DNA of 64,000 nucleotides from Rhodospirillales bacterium BBD 1991-14 (GCA_001657395.1 LYSY01000008.1:354921-418920); one strand, 5' to 3'; shown: positions 13,988-22,683, numbered from the stretch's first letter. Program-made: numbers and translations. The notes: generated from the sequence alone by a model not told the origin.

Positions 13988-15199
13988 ATGGCCACGCGCA
14001 AGATCCGCTACCTCGCCCGCCGGCCAGGCGCTGGCGGCACCACGCGATGGTTTTGGCAGCCGTCCAAGACGCTCTTGGATCAGGGCTTCCAGGCCATGCG
14101 CATTGCGCGCAGCGATCTGACCCCCTGGGGCAATCCGCCGCCGGGGCCCGTCTGCGATGCCGCCGATGCCTGGAACGCCAAGCTGGACGCCTGGCGCGAC
14201 GGCAGCGGACCGCATCCCTTCGCCGACGACAATCCGGACCTCGCCGCTGCGGCGACGGAGCGGCGGCGCAAGACGCCGGCACCAGGCAGCGTCGATGCCC
14301 TGATCGTCCGCTACAAGAAGTCGCGCGACTTCCTGAAGCTCGCCGCCTCGACCCAGAGGATGTACAGCGAGAATCTGGAGATAATCTCCGAGTGGGCCGG
14401 CGACACCCATGTGCTGAGCCTGGACGTGGAAATGGCGCTGGACCTCTACGACGAGCTCCAGCCGGTAACGCCCACCAAGGCGAACCACGTCATGGCCATC
14501 CTGCGGCTGCTGTTCAGCTTCGCGCGGCGCCGGGGCAAGACCGAGCGGGTGCCCTTCAATCCCTTCAGGGAGCTCCGGCTGGAAGGGGTCCGCTCAAAGG
14601 CCCGCATCTGGACCCCCGAAGAGATCGACTGCTTTGTCTGGCACGCCGACCGCTTGGAGCGCTGGTCCGCCGGGACGGCGGTGATCCTCAACGAATGGGT
14701 TGGCCAGCGTGAAGGCGACGTGGTCGCCCTCGGCCGCGGCGTCTATGCGGACGGGGCTCTGCGCTTCGTGCAGTCCAAATGGAAGCAGGAGGTTTATCTT
14801 CCCGTTGACCTGGTCCCGCGCCTGCTCACCCGGCTGCAGGAGGAAGCCGCGCGTTGGGCTACCCGCCCGGTAACCCCCACCACGCTGATCGCCTCGGAAC
14901 GCACGGGCCGGGCCTACACGGTGGACGCCTTCGGGCATGTCTTCCGGGAGGTCCGCGCGGCCGCCGCCAAGGACCGGCCTGCCATGGCCGAGCTCTGGTT
15001 CATGCGCCTGCGCCACACCGCCGTCGTCCGCCTCGGCGAGGCCGGCGTGAACATCCCCCAGATCGCGGCGATCACCGGCCACAGCCTGGCGACCTGCCAC
15101 GCGATCCTGGAGCGCTACAACGTGCGCACCAGGAAGATGGCGATCTCCGCCTTCCAGCAGCGCCTGGAGGCCGAGGGTCGGGACCGCGACAAGGGCTAA
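13988..15199 (+). CDS. int: Tyrosine recombinase (integrase)
   Basis: 403 residues. An N-terminal arm-binding region is followed by a core-binding SAM-like domain (about 95-195, TQRMYSENLEIISEWAG) and the catalytic domain. Catalytic residues seen: Arg241 in VGQREGD, Lys in the SKWKQE strand, Arg342 in MRLRHTAV (the His of HxxR is Met), His365 in ITGHS and nucleophile Tyr377 in LERYNVR. ATG 13988 has AAGGAG at 13976-13981; an in-frame TTG at 13871 overlaps the excisionase stop but lacks that support. The gene points at tRNA-Leu 148 bases away, its probable integration site. Confidence 0.9.
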   Translation: MATRKIRYLARRPGAGGTTRWFWQPSKTLLDQGFQAMRIARSDLTPWGNPPPGPVCDAADAWNAKLDAWRDGSGPHPFADDNPDLAAAATERRRKTPAPGSVDALIVRYKKSRDFLKLAASTQRMYSENLEIISEWAGDTHVLSLDVEMALDLYDELQPVTPTKANHVMAILRLLFSFARRRGKTERVPFNPFRELRLEGVRSKARIWTPEEIDCFVWHADRLERWSAGTAVILNEWVGQREGDVVALGRGVYADGALRFVQSKWKQEVYLPVDLVPRLLTRLQEEAARWATRPVTPTTLIASERTGRAYTVDAFGHVFREVRAAAAKDRPAMAELWFMRLRHTAVVRLGEAGVNIPQIAAITGHSLATCHAILERYNVRTRKMAISAFQQRLEAEGRDRDKG

Positions 15200-15254
15200 G
15201 TGCCAGGTCTTGCGCCCCCGTTTTTGGGAACGTTTCAGGCCCAAATCGGCTCCA

Positions 15255-15297
15255 GAGTCGAACGATTTTCAAGATCCGCGCCCAGACCGTTCGACTC
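15255..15297. repeat. Inverted repeat between integrase and tRNA-Leu
   Basis: Perfect 10-bp arms GAGTCGAACG (15255-15264) and CGTTCGACTC (15288-15297), 23 bases apart. Each arm resembles the GTTCGANTC T-arm consensus of tRNAs. It could be an integrase arm site, a terminator for int, or debris from earlier insertions into the tRNA. Confidence 0.5.
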
Positions 15298-15346
15298 GTG
15301 CTTGCTTCGTTCTCTTGGGGATCGGCGCTAAGCACCTGAATTAGTT

Positions 15347-15385
15347 TGGTGCCCCTGGCCTGACTCGAACAGGCACTCCCTTGCG
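15347..15385. other. Probable element attachment end (att) in tRNA-Leu
   Basis: Tyrosine integrases of this type cross over in the 3' half (T arm or anticodon arm) of a tRNA and leave the tRNA complete on one side. The integrase lies directly outside this 3' end, so the core att repeat should fall here. The matching copy at the other end is outside the window, so its length is unknown. Confidence 0.4.
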
Positions 15386-15433
15386 GGAAACAGATTTTGA
15401 GTCTGTCGCGTCTACCAATTCCGCCACAGGGGC
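15347..15433 (-). tRNA. tRNA-Leu(CAA), integration target
   Basis: Minus-strand cloverleaf of 87 bases with the long variable arm of type II tRNAs: acceptor GCCCCTG/CAGGGGC, D loop with GGAATTGGTAGAC, anticodon stem ACAGA/TCTGT with loop CTCAAAA (anticodon CAA), variable arm TCCCGCAAGGGA, T arm CCTG-TTCGAGT-CAGG, A73 and encoded CCA. Its 3' end faces the integrase gene, the normal geometry when an element integrates at a tRNA 3' end and restores it. Confidence 0.93.
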
Positions 15434-15510
15434 CCTCACCGGTCAGCGGCCCAGCCCCCGAAGGAAAGCGCCGCTGCCGCACAGCCATCGCGGGTGGCCG
15501 GGCGGGCGGC

Positions 15511-15538
15511 ATCATAGCGGGGCCCGGCATCTTGACAA
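15511..15538 (-). promoter_or_regulatory. Promoter of tRNA-Leu
   Basis: On the minus strand TTGTCA (15533-15538) and TATGAT (15511-15516) are 16 bases apart, a near-consensus sigma-70 promoter. Transcription would start near 15504 and leave a 5' leader of about 70 bases before tRNA-Leu. Confidence 0.6.
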
Positions 15539-16130
15539 GGGGGGCCTTGGCAAGGGGCCCTCTCGGCAAAAGGCGTCTTGGCAACCGGTCTCTGACGCCT
15601 CCCAGGGATGGGATTGGCCTGCACAGTAGGGCTACCCCCTAGATGTTGTGGGCAGCCGGGCCGGAGGCCGCTGCGCGCCGAGGTTTTCTATGGAACTGGT
15701 TTTGGAGTCAGGCTTAAATGGATTGAGCATGCGGTCGACACAGCTTGTCAGTCTACGAACGTTCATGGACGCAACTGCTAGCCGATGCGACCGTTTCGTT
15801 TGATGCGGCGTTCCAGGTAGGGCACCGGTTTGTGTAGTACGGCGTTTGCGGGCCACCATCCGGCAGCCGGCGCCAGGGGTGCAGTTACCAGTGGGGAAGT
15901 TTGATACGAGAGCATGCGGGCGCGGCCCGCATGTGGGAACGGGAAGATACCTGGCATCGCGATCATGCATGACCGTGGCTGACGGGCTGCGCGGCCGAAT
16001 CGGCTGTGAAGTCTCGTGGCCGCAGGGCTTGCAGATCGCCGGGGCGCACGGCTGAGAGATGGGAAGTGGGCCGGCGCGGCAAGCTGTTCTCTTCGCAAAT
16101 CACTGCTGGGCAGATGACTGCTGGGTGGCA

Positions 16131-16146
16131 CCCGGGGAACCCCGGG
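16131..16146 (+). promoter_or_regulatory. Palindrome just upstream of the csp start
   Basis: CCCGGGG-AA-CCCCGGG forms a perfect 7-bp inverted repeat whose end is 7 bases before the GGAG Shine-Dalgarno (16154-16157). In the csp mRNA leader such a hairpin could melt or reform with temperature; this role is inferred from position. Confidence 0.45.
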
Positions 16147-16168
16147 CAGTATTGGAGTTGCCGTAGTG

Positions 16169-16663
16169 ATGAATGATCGTGATTTCGAGTCTCAGGAGAT
16201 CACCCACCGCGAAGTGACGGCCGTGGTCAAGTGGTTCAATTCGACCAAGGGCTTCGGCTTCGTGCAGTTGAACGACGGATCGCCCGATGCCTTCCTCCAC
16301 ATCTCGGTGGTGGAACGCTCCGGCAACCGGGACTTTGCGGAAGGCACCACGATCGTCTGCGACCTCATGCAGGGCCGCAAGGGCCTGCAGGTGGCCGAGA
16401 TCCATCGGGTCGAATCGGCCCCGGCGCCCAGCTTCCAGGCCGATCCGGGCCCGACGGAAGTCATCGAAGGCACGGTGAAGTTCTTCAACGCCGAAAAGGG
16501 CTTCGGCTTCGTCATTCCCGACAACGGCGGCAAGGACGTCTTCGTTTCCGGCCGCACGCTGGAGCGTTTCGGCATCGGCGCGCTGGAGCCCAATCAAAGG
16601 GTGCGCATGCAGACCCGCATGGGCCAGAAGGGCCCCATGGCCGAGCACGTCGAACTGATCTGA
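16169..16663 (+). CDS. Two-domain cold-shock protein
   Basis: 164 residues holding two CspA-type OB folds. The first (about 14-80) has KWFNSTKGFGFV with RNP1 at 27-32 and an altered RNP2 (DAFLHIS); the second (about 99-163) has KFFNAEKGFGFV with RNP1 at 110-115 and DVFVS. Tandem CSD proteins of this size are typical of alphaproteobacteria; they bind single-stranded RNA or DNA and melt secondary structure. ATG 16169 and GTG 16166 are adjacent starts sharing the Shine-Dalgarno at 16154. It is monocistronic, with a long leader carrying a palindrome. Confidence 0.92.
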   Translation: MNDRDFESQEITHREVTAVVKWFNSTKGFGFVQLNDGSPDAFLHISVVERSGNRDFAEGTTIVCDLMQGRKGLQVAEIHRVESAPAPSFQADPGPTEVIEGTVKFFNAEKGFGFVIPDNGGKDVFVSGRTLERFGIGALEPNQRVRMQTRMGQKGPMAEHVELI

Positions 16664-16747
16664 CGGCTTCTTCTCCGGGCATCCTCTCCGGGTGTCCTGC
16701 CCCGATCCCTCGCGTCTTCGCCCTGCACGGACCTTCTTTTACCGGCG

Positions 16748-17152
16748 TTATTGAACGCTGCCGGGTTCCTCTTCCGGCAACTCGCCCGGCGGGGCGTTAC
16801 AGGGCCCAGCCTGATGGTGCACCATCTTCCAGTCCGTCCCCTCGCGTATGAAGACGTTGGTCGCCACCAGAAGGTTGGAGCCGATGAGCTCGTAGCAGGT
16901 CACGAAAGCGCTGTCACCGGTGCGATAGGCCCGCGCGCCGCGGCAGGTGATGGCCGGCGCCTGGTCGTTGGAAAGGATCGCCGCCCAGCTCTGCATGACC
17001 TCTTCGCGCCCGGCAATGGCCGGCCAGCCCGGATGAATGCAGGCGACCGCCGTACGCTCGGACCAGAGACGGTCCATCGCCTCCAGATCGCGCATCTGAA
17101 ACGCGAAATAGAAGGTATCGTTGGCAAACAGCACGTCGGCGTGTTCCTGCAT
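16748..17152 (-). CDS. SnoaL-like (NTF2-fold) protein
   Basis: 134 residues from ATG 17152. The pattern FANDTFYFAFQMRDLEAMDR, then CIHPGWPAIAGREEVMQSW and a final ATNVFIREGTDWKMVHHQA is that of the DUF4440/SnoaL_3 branch of the NTF2-like fold, a cone-shaped pocket used by small enzymes and stress proteins. Substrate unknown. GGAGG is only 2 bases before this ATG, so a GTG start at 17167 remains possible. It is convergent with csp and divergent from the DedA gene. Confidence 0.75.
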   Translation of the reverse strand: MQEHADVLFANDTFYFAFQMRDLEAMDRLWSERTAVACIHPGWPAIAGREEVMQSWAAILSNDQAPAITCRGARAYRTGDSAFVTCYELIGSNLLVATNVFIREGTDWKMVHHQAGPCNAPPGELPEEEPGSVQ

Positions 17153-17483
17153 GGCCTCCACCCGCACCCAGGCGCAAAGGCATGCCGATCCGGCGGCCCC
17201 TGATTGGCACAACCCTGACGCAGGCTAGCACTTTCCCCAGCCCCTTGCCCGTGGTAACTCAGCCGGCGGTAAGGCTTGTTTTAAGGGTTTGTTTTTAAGT
17301 TTTGTTTCTGAGTTTGTTTCTGAGTTTGTTTCTGAGTTTGTTTCTGGGGTCCGTTTCCAGACAGAAAGCGCCTGGGGCGCCTTGAGCCAGTGATCCCGAA
17401 GGGCTTTCGGGTCCAGGGGCATGTGGCTTTCGGTGCGTTGGGTTCTGGTGACGTTGGGTTTTGGGCGGGCGAGCGGGGCGACG
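17153..17483. other. Gap with repeats before the DedA gene
   Basis: 331 bases between the divergent SnoaL-like and DedA genes. It contains a T-rich 12-base tandem repeat at 17298-17346. If the DedA protein starts at ATG 17421 rather than GTG 17484 the gap is shorter. No other gene is seen. Confidence 0.5.
17298..17346. repeat. 12-base tandem repeat AGTTTGTTTCTG
   Basis: Three exact copies (17311-17322, 17323-17334, 17335-17346) preceded by a 13-base variant at 17298-17310. The tract is T-rich in a GC-rich region and lies between two divergent genes, so copy number could change promoter spacing. Confidence 0.85.
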
Positions 17484-18065
17484 GTGCTGCGGCGACTCTA
17501 CGACTGGACCATGGAACTGGCCGGCCACCGCCATGCCCTGGCGGCCCTGGCCGTTGTCTCCTTTGCCGAATCCTCGTTCTTCCCGATTCCCCCGGACATC
17601 CTGATCATCCCCATGGTACTGGCGGCGCGGCACCGCGCCTGGCTGATCGCCACGGTCTGTACCCTTGCCTCGGTTGCCGGCGGCCTGGCCGGCTATGCCA
17701 TCGGTGCGCTGCTCTACGACACTCTCGGCCAGCCGATCGTTTCCTTCTACGGCTACGGCGCCCAGTACGAGCAGTTCCAGCAGGACTACGAGGCCTGGGG
17801 CGCATGGATCGTTGCCGGGGCGGGATTCACGCCCTTTCCCTATAAGGTGATCACCATCACCTCGGGCGTCATGAACCTGGATCTGATGGTCTTCATGATC
17901 GCCTCGGTGATCTCCCGCGGCGCGCGCTTCTTTATCCTCGCGGCCCTGCTGTGGCAGTTCGGGCCGCCGATCCGCGGGTTCATCGAGCGCCACCTGCCGC
18001 TGCTGGCGACGCTGTTCTTCGTGTTGCTCTTCGCCGGCTTCGTGGCCATCCGCTACCTGTTCTGA
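17484..18065 (+). CDS. DedA-family (YqaA-like) membrane protein
   Basis: 193 residues from GTG 17484. It has the SNARE-assoc/VTT core: SFAESSFFPIPPDILIIPMV (the E-x-xxPxPxE-like re-entrant motif of the family) and GAGFTPFPYKVITITSGV, and four or five membrane segments. DedA proteins act in the inner membrane in lipid flipping and envelope stress tolerance. GTG 17484 (LRRLYDWTMEL) is preferred because homologues usually begin there; ATG 17421 with AGGGGC is the alternative. It heads a conserved DedA-DsbB-Coq7 gene set. Confidence 0.85.
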   Translation: MLRRLYDWTMELAGHRHALAALAVVSFAESSFFPIPPDILIIPMVLAARHRAWLIATVCTLASVAGGLAGYAIGALLYDTLGQPIVSFYGYGAQYEQFQQDYEAWGAWIVAGAGFTPFPYKVITITSGVMNLDLMVFMIASVISRGARFFILAALLWQFGPPIRGFIERHLPLLATLFFVLLFAGFVAIRYLF

Positions 18066-18173
18066 TCCGCGTGCGCCCGAAGGGCCGGCGCGACAGGGCG
18101 TCGCCCCACCTTGGCCTGGATGCCCTCCGGCAGTAAGCTGCGCACGCCGCGCAACGAAAACGGACCCTGGCGT

Positions 18174-18722
18174 GTGACGACTCTCAGCCCCGTGCAGAGC
18201 GAGACTCCCTGGCTTTGGCCTGCCCTGCTGGCGGCAGCCTGCATCGGCGCCCTGGGAACCGCCTTCGCCTCCCAGTACTGGGGCGGCCTCTACCCCTGCG
18301 CACTCTGTGTCTACCAGCGTTACGCCTATGGCGCCGCCCTGGCGGTAGCCCTCGGCGCGCTTGCCGTTGCCGGGCGGCCGGCCTGGCGGCGCGGCGCCTT
18401 GCTGGCGACGGCCCTTGCCTTCCTGGGCGGGGCCGCCCTTGCCGGCTTTCACGTGGGCGTGGAGCAGAAGTGGTGGGAGGGCCTGGCCTCCTGCGCGGCG
18501 CCGAGCCTGCCGAGCGACGCCAGTGTCGAGGAGATGCGCGAGCTGCTTCTCAACCAGCCCTTTGCGCCCTGCGATGCCGTGCCCTGGTCGCTGTTCGGCA
18601 TTTCGATCGCCGGCTACAATGTGATCGCTTCCGTGGTCCTGGCCGCGCTCGCGCTGCGGGCGGGCTTGAACGGTGCAGCACAGAAAGCGGAAGGCAACCG
18701 CGAGGAAGGAGTCGCCCGATGA
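18174..18722 (+). CDS. dsbB: DsbB-family disulfide oxidoreductase
   Basis: 182 residues with four membrane helices. The first periplasmic loop holds Cys42-Ala-Leu-Cys45 (YPCALCVYQRY) and the second loop has Cys107 and Cys133 (ASCAAP, APCDAVPWS), the two redox pairs that pass electrons from DsbA to ubiquinone. GTG 18174 is chosen by comparison with the family N terminus; ATG 18120 and TTG 18111 are alternatives and no start has a strong Shine-Dalgarno. Its stop overlaps the coq7 start by 4 bases, so disulfide formation is linked to quinone synthesis. Confidence 0.85.
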   Translation: MTTLSPVQSETPWLWPALLAAACIGALGTAFASQYWGGLYPCALCVYQRYAYGAALAVALGALAVAGRPAWRRGALLATALAFLGGAALAGFHVGVEQKWWEGLASCAAPSLPSDASVEEMRELLLNQPFAPCDAVPWSLFGISIAGYNVIASVVLAALALRAGLNGAAQKAEGNREEGVAR

Positions 18723-19408
18723 GCAGCGAGGACCGGACCGTCAGCCAGACCACGGACGGAGCAGAAGCAGGCGACACAGAAGGCGGGCGGCCCAAGGCCG
18801 CCGCCGGTAGAGAGGACGAGCGGCCAAAGGCCGCCGCCGGTAGAGAAGACGGGCGGCCCGAGGCCGCCCCCGGGACCTACCTGCCCGGGGACCTGGACCG
18901 CGAGGCGCGCCTGGCGCGGATGCTGCGGGTCGACCACGCCGGGGAATACGGCGCGCGGCGCATCTACGAAGGCCAGTTGGCAGTGCTCGGCCGCAGCGCC
19001 GCCGGCCCGACGATCCGCCACATGCACGAACAGGAAGCCAAGCACCTGGAGACCTTCGAGCGGCTGATCGTCGAGAACCGCGTGCGGCCAACAGCCCTTC
19101 AGCCTGTCTGGCACATCGCTGGCTTCGCCCTGGGCGCCGCCACGGCCCTGATGGGCGAGAAGGCCGCCATGGCCTGTACGGTTGCGGTCGAGGAAGTGAT
19201 CGACGAGCACTACGCCCGCCAGGCCGAACAGCTCGAAGAGGACCAGGCCGCGCTGAAGGAAACCATCGAGACCTTTCGCGCCGAGGAGCTGGAGCACCGC
19301 GATATCGGCCTGGAGCACGGTGCCGAGGAGACCGCCGGCTACGAGGCCTTGAGCGGCGCCATCAAAGCGGGATCGCGTCTGGCGATCTGGCTGTCGGAGC
19401 GTTTCTAG
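18719..19408 (+). CDS. coq7: Demethoxyubiquinone hydroxylase Coq7
   Basis: 229 residues. After a repeated hydrophilic N terminus of about 60 residues, the di-iron four-helix bundle begins: VDHAGEYGARRIYEGQ (first Glu), EQEAKHLETF (ExxH), VEEVIDEHY and EELEHRDIGLEHG (ExxH), all six iron ligands present. The enzyme hydroxylates demethoxyubiquinone in aerobic ubiquinone synthesis at the membrane. GAGGAAGGAG at 18701-18710 is a strong ribosome-binding site. The N-terminal repeats are not part of the fold and are unusual. Confidence 0.92.
   Translation: MSSEDRTVSQTTDGAEAGDTEGGRPKAAAGREDERPKAAAGREDGRPEAAPGTYLPGDLDREARLARMLRVDHAGEYGARRIYEGQLAVLGRSAAGPTIRHMHEQEAKHLETFERLIVENRVRPTALQPVWHIAGFALGAATALMGEKAAMACTVAVEEVIDEHYARQAEQLEEDQAALKETIETFRAEELEHRDIGLEHGAEETAGYEALSGAIKAGSRLAIWLSERF
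18786..18874 (+). repeat. 33-base in-frame repeats in coq7
   Basis: Two near-identical 33-base units (18786-18818, 18819-18851) and a partial third encode RPKAAAGREDE-type repeats in the N-terminal extension of Coq7. Because the unit is a multiple of three, copy-number change keeps the frame. Confidence 0.8.
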
Positions 19409-19472
19409 AAGCGGTCGCCGGCGCCAAGGCCGCCGCGGAGATGCCGGCCTGCAGGAGCGGCAAGAGACACTG

Positions 19473-20033
19473 TCAGGTCTCCAGTTCGCTGTCCCAATAA
19501 AGAAAATCCCGCCAACTCTCGTGAAGGAAATTTGGCGGGAACGAACGACCACTCTCCTGGAGCTGGTATGTCGTCGGCTCTTTCACCGGTCTCAACAGGC
19601 TCAAGCCTGTCTCCTCCAGCAAGCGGTTGCCCTTCATCAGGTTGCAGTCCTGACAGGCTGTCACGACGTTCTCCCAGGAGGTCCGGCCCCCGCGCGAACG
19701 CGGGATGATGTGGTCGAAGGTCAGATCCTCCGCCGGCAGGCTTTCCGCGCAGTACTGGCACTGAAAATGGTCGCGCAGAAACACGTTGAAGCGCGTGAAG
19801 GCCGGGCGGCGGTCGAGGCTGACGTACTGCTTCAGCGCGATGACGCTGGGCAGCTTCATCTCGAAACTGGGCGAGCGCACGATCGTGTCGTACTCGGAGA
19901 CGATGTTCACCCGGTCGAGGAAGACAGCTTTGATGGAATCCTGCCAGGACCACAGCGACAGCGGGAAGTAACTCAACGGACGGAAGTCTGCGTTGAGAAC
20001 CAGCGCCGGATAGGTCTGAACTGCACCGGTCAT
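19473..20033 (-). CDS. HNH endonuclease family protein
   Basis: 186 residues. The N-terminal half (ALVLNADFRPLSYFPLSLWS) is the conserved domain of the chromosomal HNH proteins found in most alphaproteobacteria. The HNH core has CQYC (Cys92, Cys95), LTFDHIIPRSRGG with Asp107-His108, SWENVVTAC with Asn122 and a second CQDC (Cys127, Cys130). It is a metal-dependent nuclease of unknown physiological target, perhaps in repair. ATG 20033 (MTGAVQTYP) is used. It is convergent with coq7 across 64 bases. Confidence 0.88.
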   Translation of the reverse strand: MTGAVQTYPALVLNADFRPLSYFPLSLWSWQDSIKAVFLDRVNIVSEYDTIVRSPSFEMKLPSVIALKQYVSLDRRPAFTRFNVFLRDHFQCQYCAESLPAEDLTFDHIIPRSRGGRTSWENVVTACQDCNLMKGNRLLEETGLSLLRPVKEPTTYQLQESGRSFPPNFLHESWRDFLYWDSELET

Positions 20034-20364
20034 GCTCCGGTCCGTCCTTCCTCTGCTGCGTCTCCACGGCTGATCGCCAGGCCACGGACGCGCCATAGAT
20101 ACTAAATGCCGCTGCTACATACAAGATATAGGGATTCCGGCCCCTTAAGTCTTCATCGAAGTTTCATGTTGCTCGGCCCGGCCGCCACCCCTTGCCGCCC
20201 GGACCGCCGTTCCCGGGGCCACCGCGGGAAGCGATACATTAGATATTGCTAAATCTACCGATAAGCGATTTTAAACGATTTGATGTAAATTTTCGCCCGA
20301 GAAGAGCGTCCGTGAAAGTCTCTCGCGTGACGGCTGCACAACCTGCGAACCTGGGACGACTCCC
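20034..20364. other. AT-richer gap upstream of the chemoreceptor
   Basis: 331 bases between divergent HNH and chemoreceptor genes. The stretch 20236-20300 is AT-rich, with GATATTGCTAAATCTAC and two near-copies of AAACGATTT/AGCGATTTT, and is the likely promoter area of the chemoreceptor. No gene or strong hairpin is seen. Confidence 0.45.
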
Positions 20365-22542
20365 ATGCCAGATACGGCAAAGAACGGCATCCAGCGGCGC
20401 GGCGGCCTTGCCATCGCCCGCAAGCTGCCCCTCGTTATCCTCGCTGCGGCCCTGGCATCGGCCATCGCCGTCGGCGTCAGCAGCTATCTTATCGCGGCCA
20501 GCGGGCTGCGGGCAGAGGCCGAGCAAAAGCTCACAGCGCTGCGCGAGGTGCGGACGGACGCACTGGCCGACTATCTGGACTCCATCCGCCAGGATCTGCG
20601 TATCGTTGCCGGCAACGCGACCGTGCGCCAGGCGCTGGGCGACTTCACCGTCGCCTGGCGCCAGCTCGGCCCGGCAGCCGAAAGCGAACTGCAGCGGCTC
20701 TACATCACCGACAACCCGAACCCCACCGGCCAGAAGGACGATCTGGACCGGGCGGCGGACAACTCTCTCTACAGCACCTATCACGGCCGCTATCACCCCT
20801 GGCTGCGCAGCTTCCTGCGCGAACGCGGCTACTACGACATCTTCCTGTTCGATACCGAGGGCAACCTGATCTATTCGGTCTTCAAGGAGTTGGACTACGC
20901 GACCAACCTGAACACCGGCGCGTACAAAGACAGCGATCTGGGCAATGCCTTCCGCGCCGCCGCGCAGAACCCGACCGCCGACGCTCAAATCTTCTTCGAC
21001 TTCGAGCCCTATGCGCCCAGCCACGGCGCGCCGGCGAGCTTCATCTCGACCCCGATGCTGGGCGACAGCGGCCAGTTGGAAGGCGTTCTGATTTTTCAGA
21101 TGCCCATCGACAACCTGAACAACGTGATGCTGAATGCCGCCGGCCTGGGAGAGACCGGAGAGTCCTTCATCGTCGGCGAGGACATGCTGATGCGCAGCAC
21201 CTCCCGGTTCAGCGAAGAGTCGACGATCCTGGTGCAGAGTGTGGACAACGACGCTGTCGCCAAGGCACTGAGCGGCGAAGCCGGCGTCATGGAGATCGAG
21301 AACTATCGTGGTCACCAGGCCACTGTCGCTTACGGACCGCTCGACTTTATGGGAACGCGCTGGGCATTGGTTGCCGAAGCCGAGTCCAGTGAGGTCTTCG
21401 CGGCCGTCGCGGATCTGCGCAACACCGCCTTGATGGTCACCTTCATCTCCCTGGTCCTGGTTTCGGGCCTGGGCTACCTGATTTCGCTTTCGATCGTCCG
21501 CCCGCTGACGGCCATGACCGACGCCATGCGGACCCTGGCCGAAGGCAACAAGAACGTCGCGGTGCCGGCCACCGGACGCCGCGACGAGCTGGGCGCCATG
21601 GCAGCGGCCGTGCAGGTCTTCAAGGAGCAGGGCATCGCGGCGGAGAAGATGACCGAGGAGCAGGCCGCGCGCGACCGTCGCGCCGCCAAGGAGAAGCGGC
21701 AGGAAACCCTGAAAATGGCCGACGATCTGGAAACCAGCATCAAATCGGTCGTCGATGCGGTCTCCGCCGCCGCGGCGCAGTTGCAGGACACGGCCTCCAG
21801 CATGAGCCGGTCGGCGCAAACCACCGACAGCCAGGCCAACGAAGTCTCCACCGCCGCCGAGGAAGCCTCTTCCAGCGTGCAGACGGTCGCCTCCGCCTCC
21901 GATGAGCTTTCAAGCTCGATCCAGGAGATCAGCCGCCAGGTCTCTCAGTCGACGGAGATCTCCAAGGACGCCGTCGCCCGGGCCGACGAGACCGCGCAGA
22001 CAGTACAGAGCCTCACGGAAGGCGCACAGAAGATCGGTGACGTGATCTCCTTGATCAACGACATTGCCGAGCAGACGAACCTGCTGGCCCTCAACGCGAC
22101 CATCGAGGCGGCGCGTGCCGGCGAAGCCGGCAAGGGCTTCGCCGTCGTCGCCAACGAGGTGAAGTCCCTGGCCAACCAGACCGCCAAGGCGACGGACGAA
22201 ATCTCCGCCCAGATCAGCGGCATGCAGACGGCCACCAGCGACACGGTGAAGGCCATCGAAGGCGTGCGTCAGGCCATCGACCGCATCAACGAGGTGAGCT
22301 CCGGCATCGCCTCGGCGGTGGAGGAACAGAACAACGCCACCATGGAGATCTCGCGCAACGTCCAGCAGGCCTCGCAGGGCACGCAGCGCGTAACCAGCAG
22401 CATCCGCAGCGTCAGCGAGACCGCCGCCGAAACCGGCCAGTCGGCCGGCCAGGTCACCGGCGCGACCGAAGAGCTCTCGGGCCAGGCCAAGCAGCTGCGC
22501 AAGTCCGTCGAAGGCATTCTCACGTCGCTGCGCGCGTCCTAG
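20365..22542 (+). CDS. Methyl-accepting chemotaxis protein (dCache type)
   Basis: 725 residues. TM1 at about 21-46, a periplasmic sensor of some 300 residues with two Cache-like halves ([20 protein letters not shown], and [20 protein letters not shown]), TM2 at about 353-375, a HAMP domain to about 430 and the MA signalling domain to the end, with the hairpin tip [20 protein letters not shown] that binds CheA/CheW. The periplasmic family suggests an amino-acid or organic-acid ligand. No CheR/CheB pentapeptide tail is present. It stands alone, without che genes. Confidence 0.92.
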   Translation: MPDTAKNGIQRRGGLAIARKLPLVILAAALASAIAVGVSSYLIAASGLRAEAEQKLTALREVRTDALADYLDSIRQDLRIVAGNATVRQALGDFTVAWRQLGPAAESELQRLYITDNPNPTGQKDDLDRAADNSLYSTYHGRYHPWLRSFLRERGYYDIFLFDTEGNLIYSVFKELDYATNLNTGAYKDSDLGNAFRAAAQNPTADAQIFFDFEPYAPSHGAPASFISTPMLGDSGQLEGVLIFQMPIDNLNNVMLNAAGLGETGESFIVGEDMLMRSTSRFSEESTILVQSVDNDAVAKALSGEAGVMEIENYRGHQATVAYGPLDFMGTRWALVAEAESSEVFAAVADLRNTALMVTFISLVLVSGLGYLISLSIVRPLTAMTDAMRTLAEGNKNVAVPATGRRDELGAMAAAVQVFKEQGIAAEKMTEEQAARDRRAAKEKRQETLKMADDLETSIKSVVDAVSAAAAQLQDTASSMSRSAQTTDSQANEVSTAAEEASSSVQTVASASDELSSSIQEISRQVSQSTEISKDAVARADETAQTVQSLTEGAQKIGDVISLINDIAEQTNLLALNATIEAARAGEAGKGFAVVANEVKSLANQTAKATDEISAQISGMQTATSDTVKAIEGVRQAIDRINEVSSGIASAVEEQNNATMEISRNVQQASQGTQRVTSSIRSVSETAAETGQSAGQVTGATEELSGQAKQLRKSVEGILTSLRAS

Positions 22543-22554
22543 ACCAGGTCCGGG

Positions 22555-22614
22555 GAGCAGATTCACCGGGTTTGGTGGACCGCTTCCGCGATTCCAGCAA
22601 ACCCGGATCTGCTC
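22555..22614. repeat. Long palindrome after the chemoreceptor
   Basis: GAGCAGAT (22555-22562) and ATCTGCTC (22607-22614) enclose CCGGGTTTG (22566-22574) and CAAACCCGG (22598-22606), giving a 17-bp interrupted stem. It could stop transcription from both sides (chemoreceptor and the convergent GNAT-like gene) and looks like an intergenic palindromic repeat of this genome. Confidence 0.7.
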
Positions 22615-22683
22615 TAACGCCGAAGTGTAGAGTGGATCAGCGGCAACGCGACAACGCCGTCTTTGTGCCCAAGGCTGCCGGGC

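Larger units (their letters stand above)
15434..16168. other. Gene-free stretch between tRNA-Leu and csp
   Basis: 735 bases without a convincing gene. It holds the tRNA-Leu promoter, a run of CTTGGCAAG/CTTGACAAG repeats at about 15531-15595, and, at its right end, the 5' leader of the cold-shock gene. Short frames here lack Shine-Dalgarno sites and have Arg-rich shadow-like composition. Confidence 0.6.

Noticed and set aside
15632..15970. Minus-strand frame in the gap after tRNA-Leu
   Set aside because: No ribosome-binding site, no fold and overlap with other random frames; treated as non-coding.
20239..21819. 526-codon open frame on the minus strand opposite the chemoreceptor gene
   Set aside because: It mirrors the chemoreceptor frame, is Arg/Gly/Leu-rich with low-complexity shadow composition and has no domain; GC-rich codon bias opens such frames.
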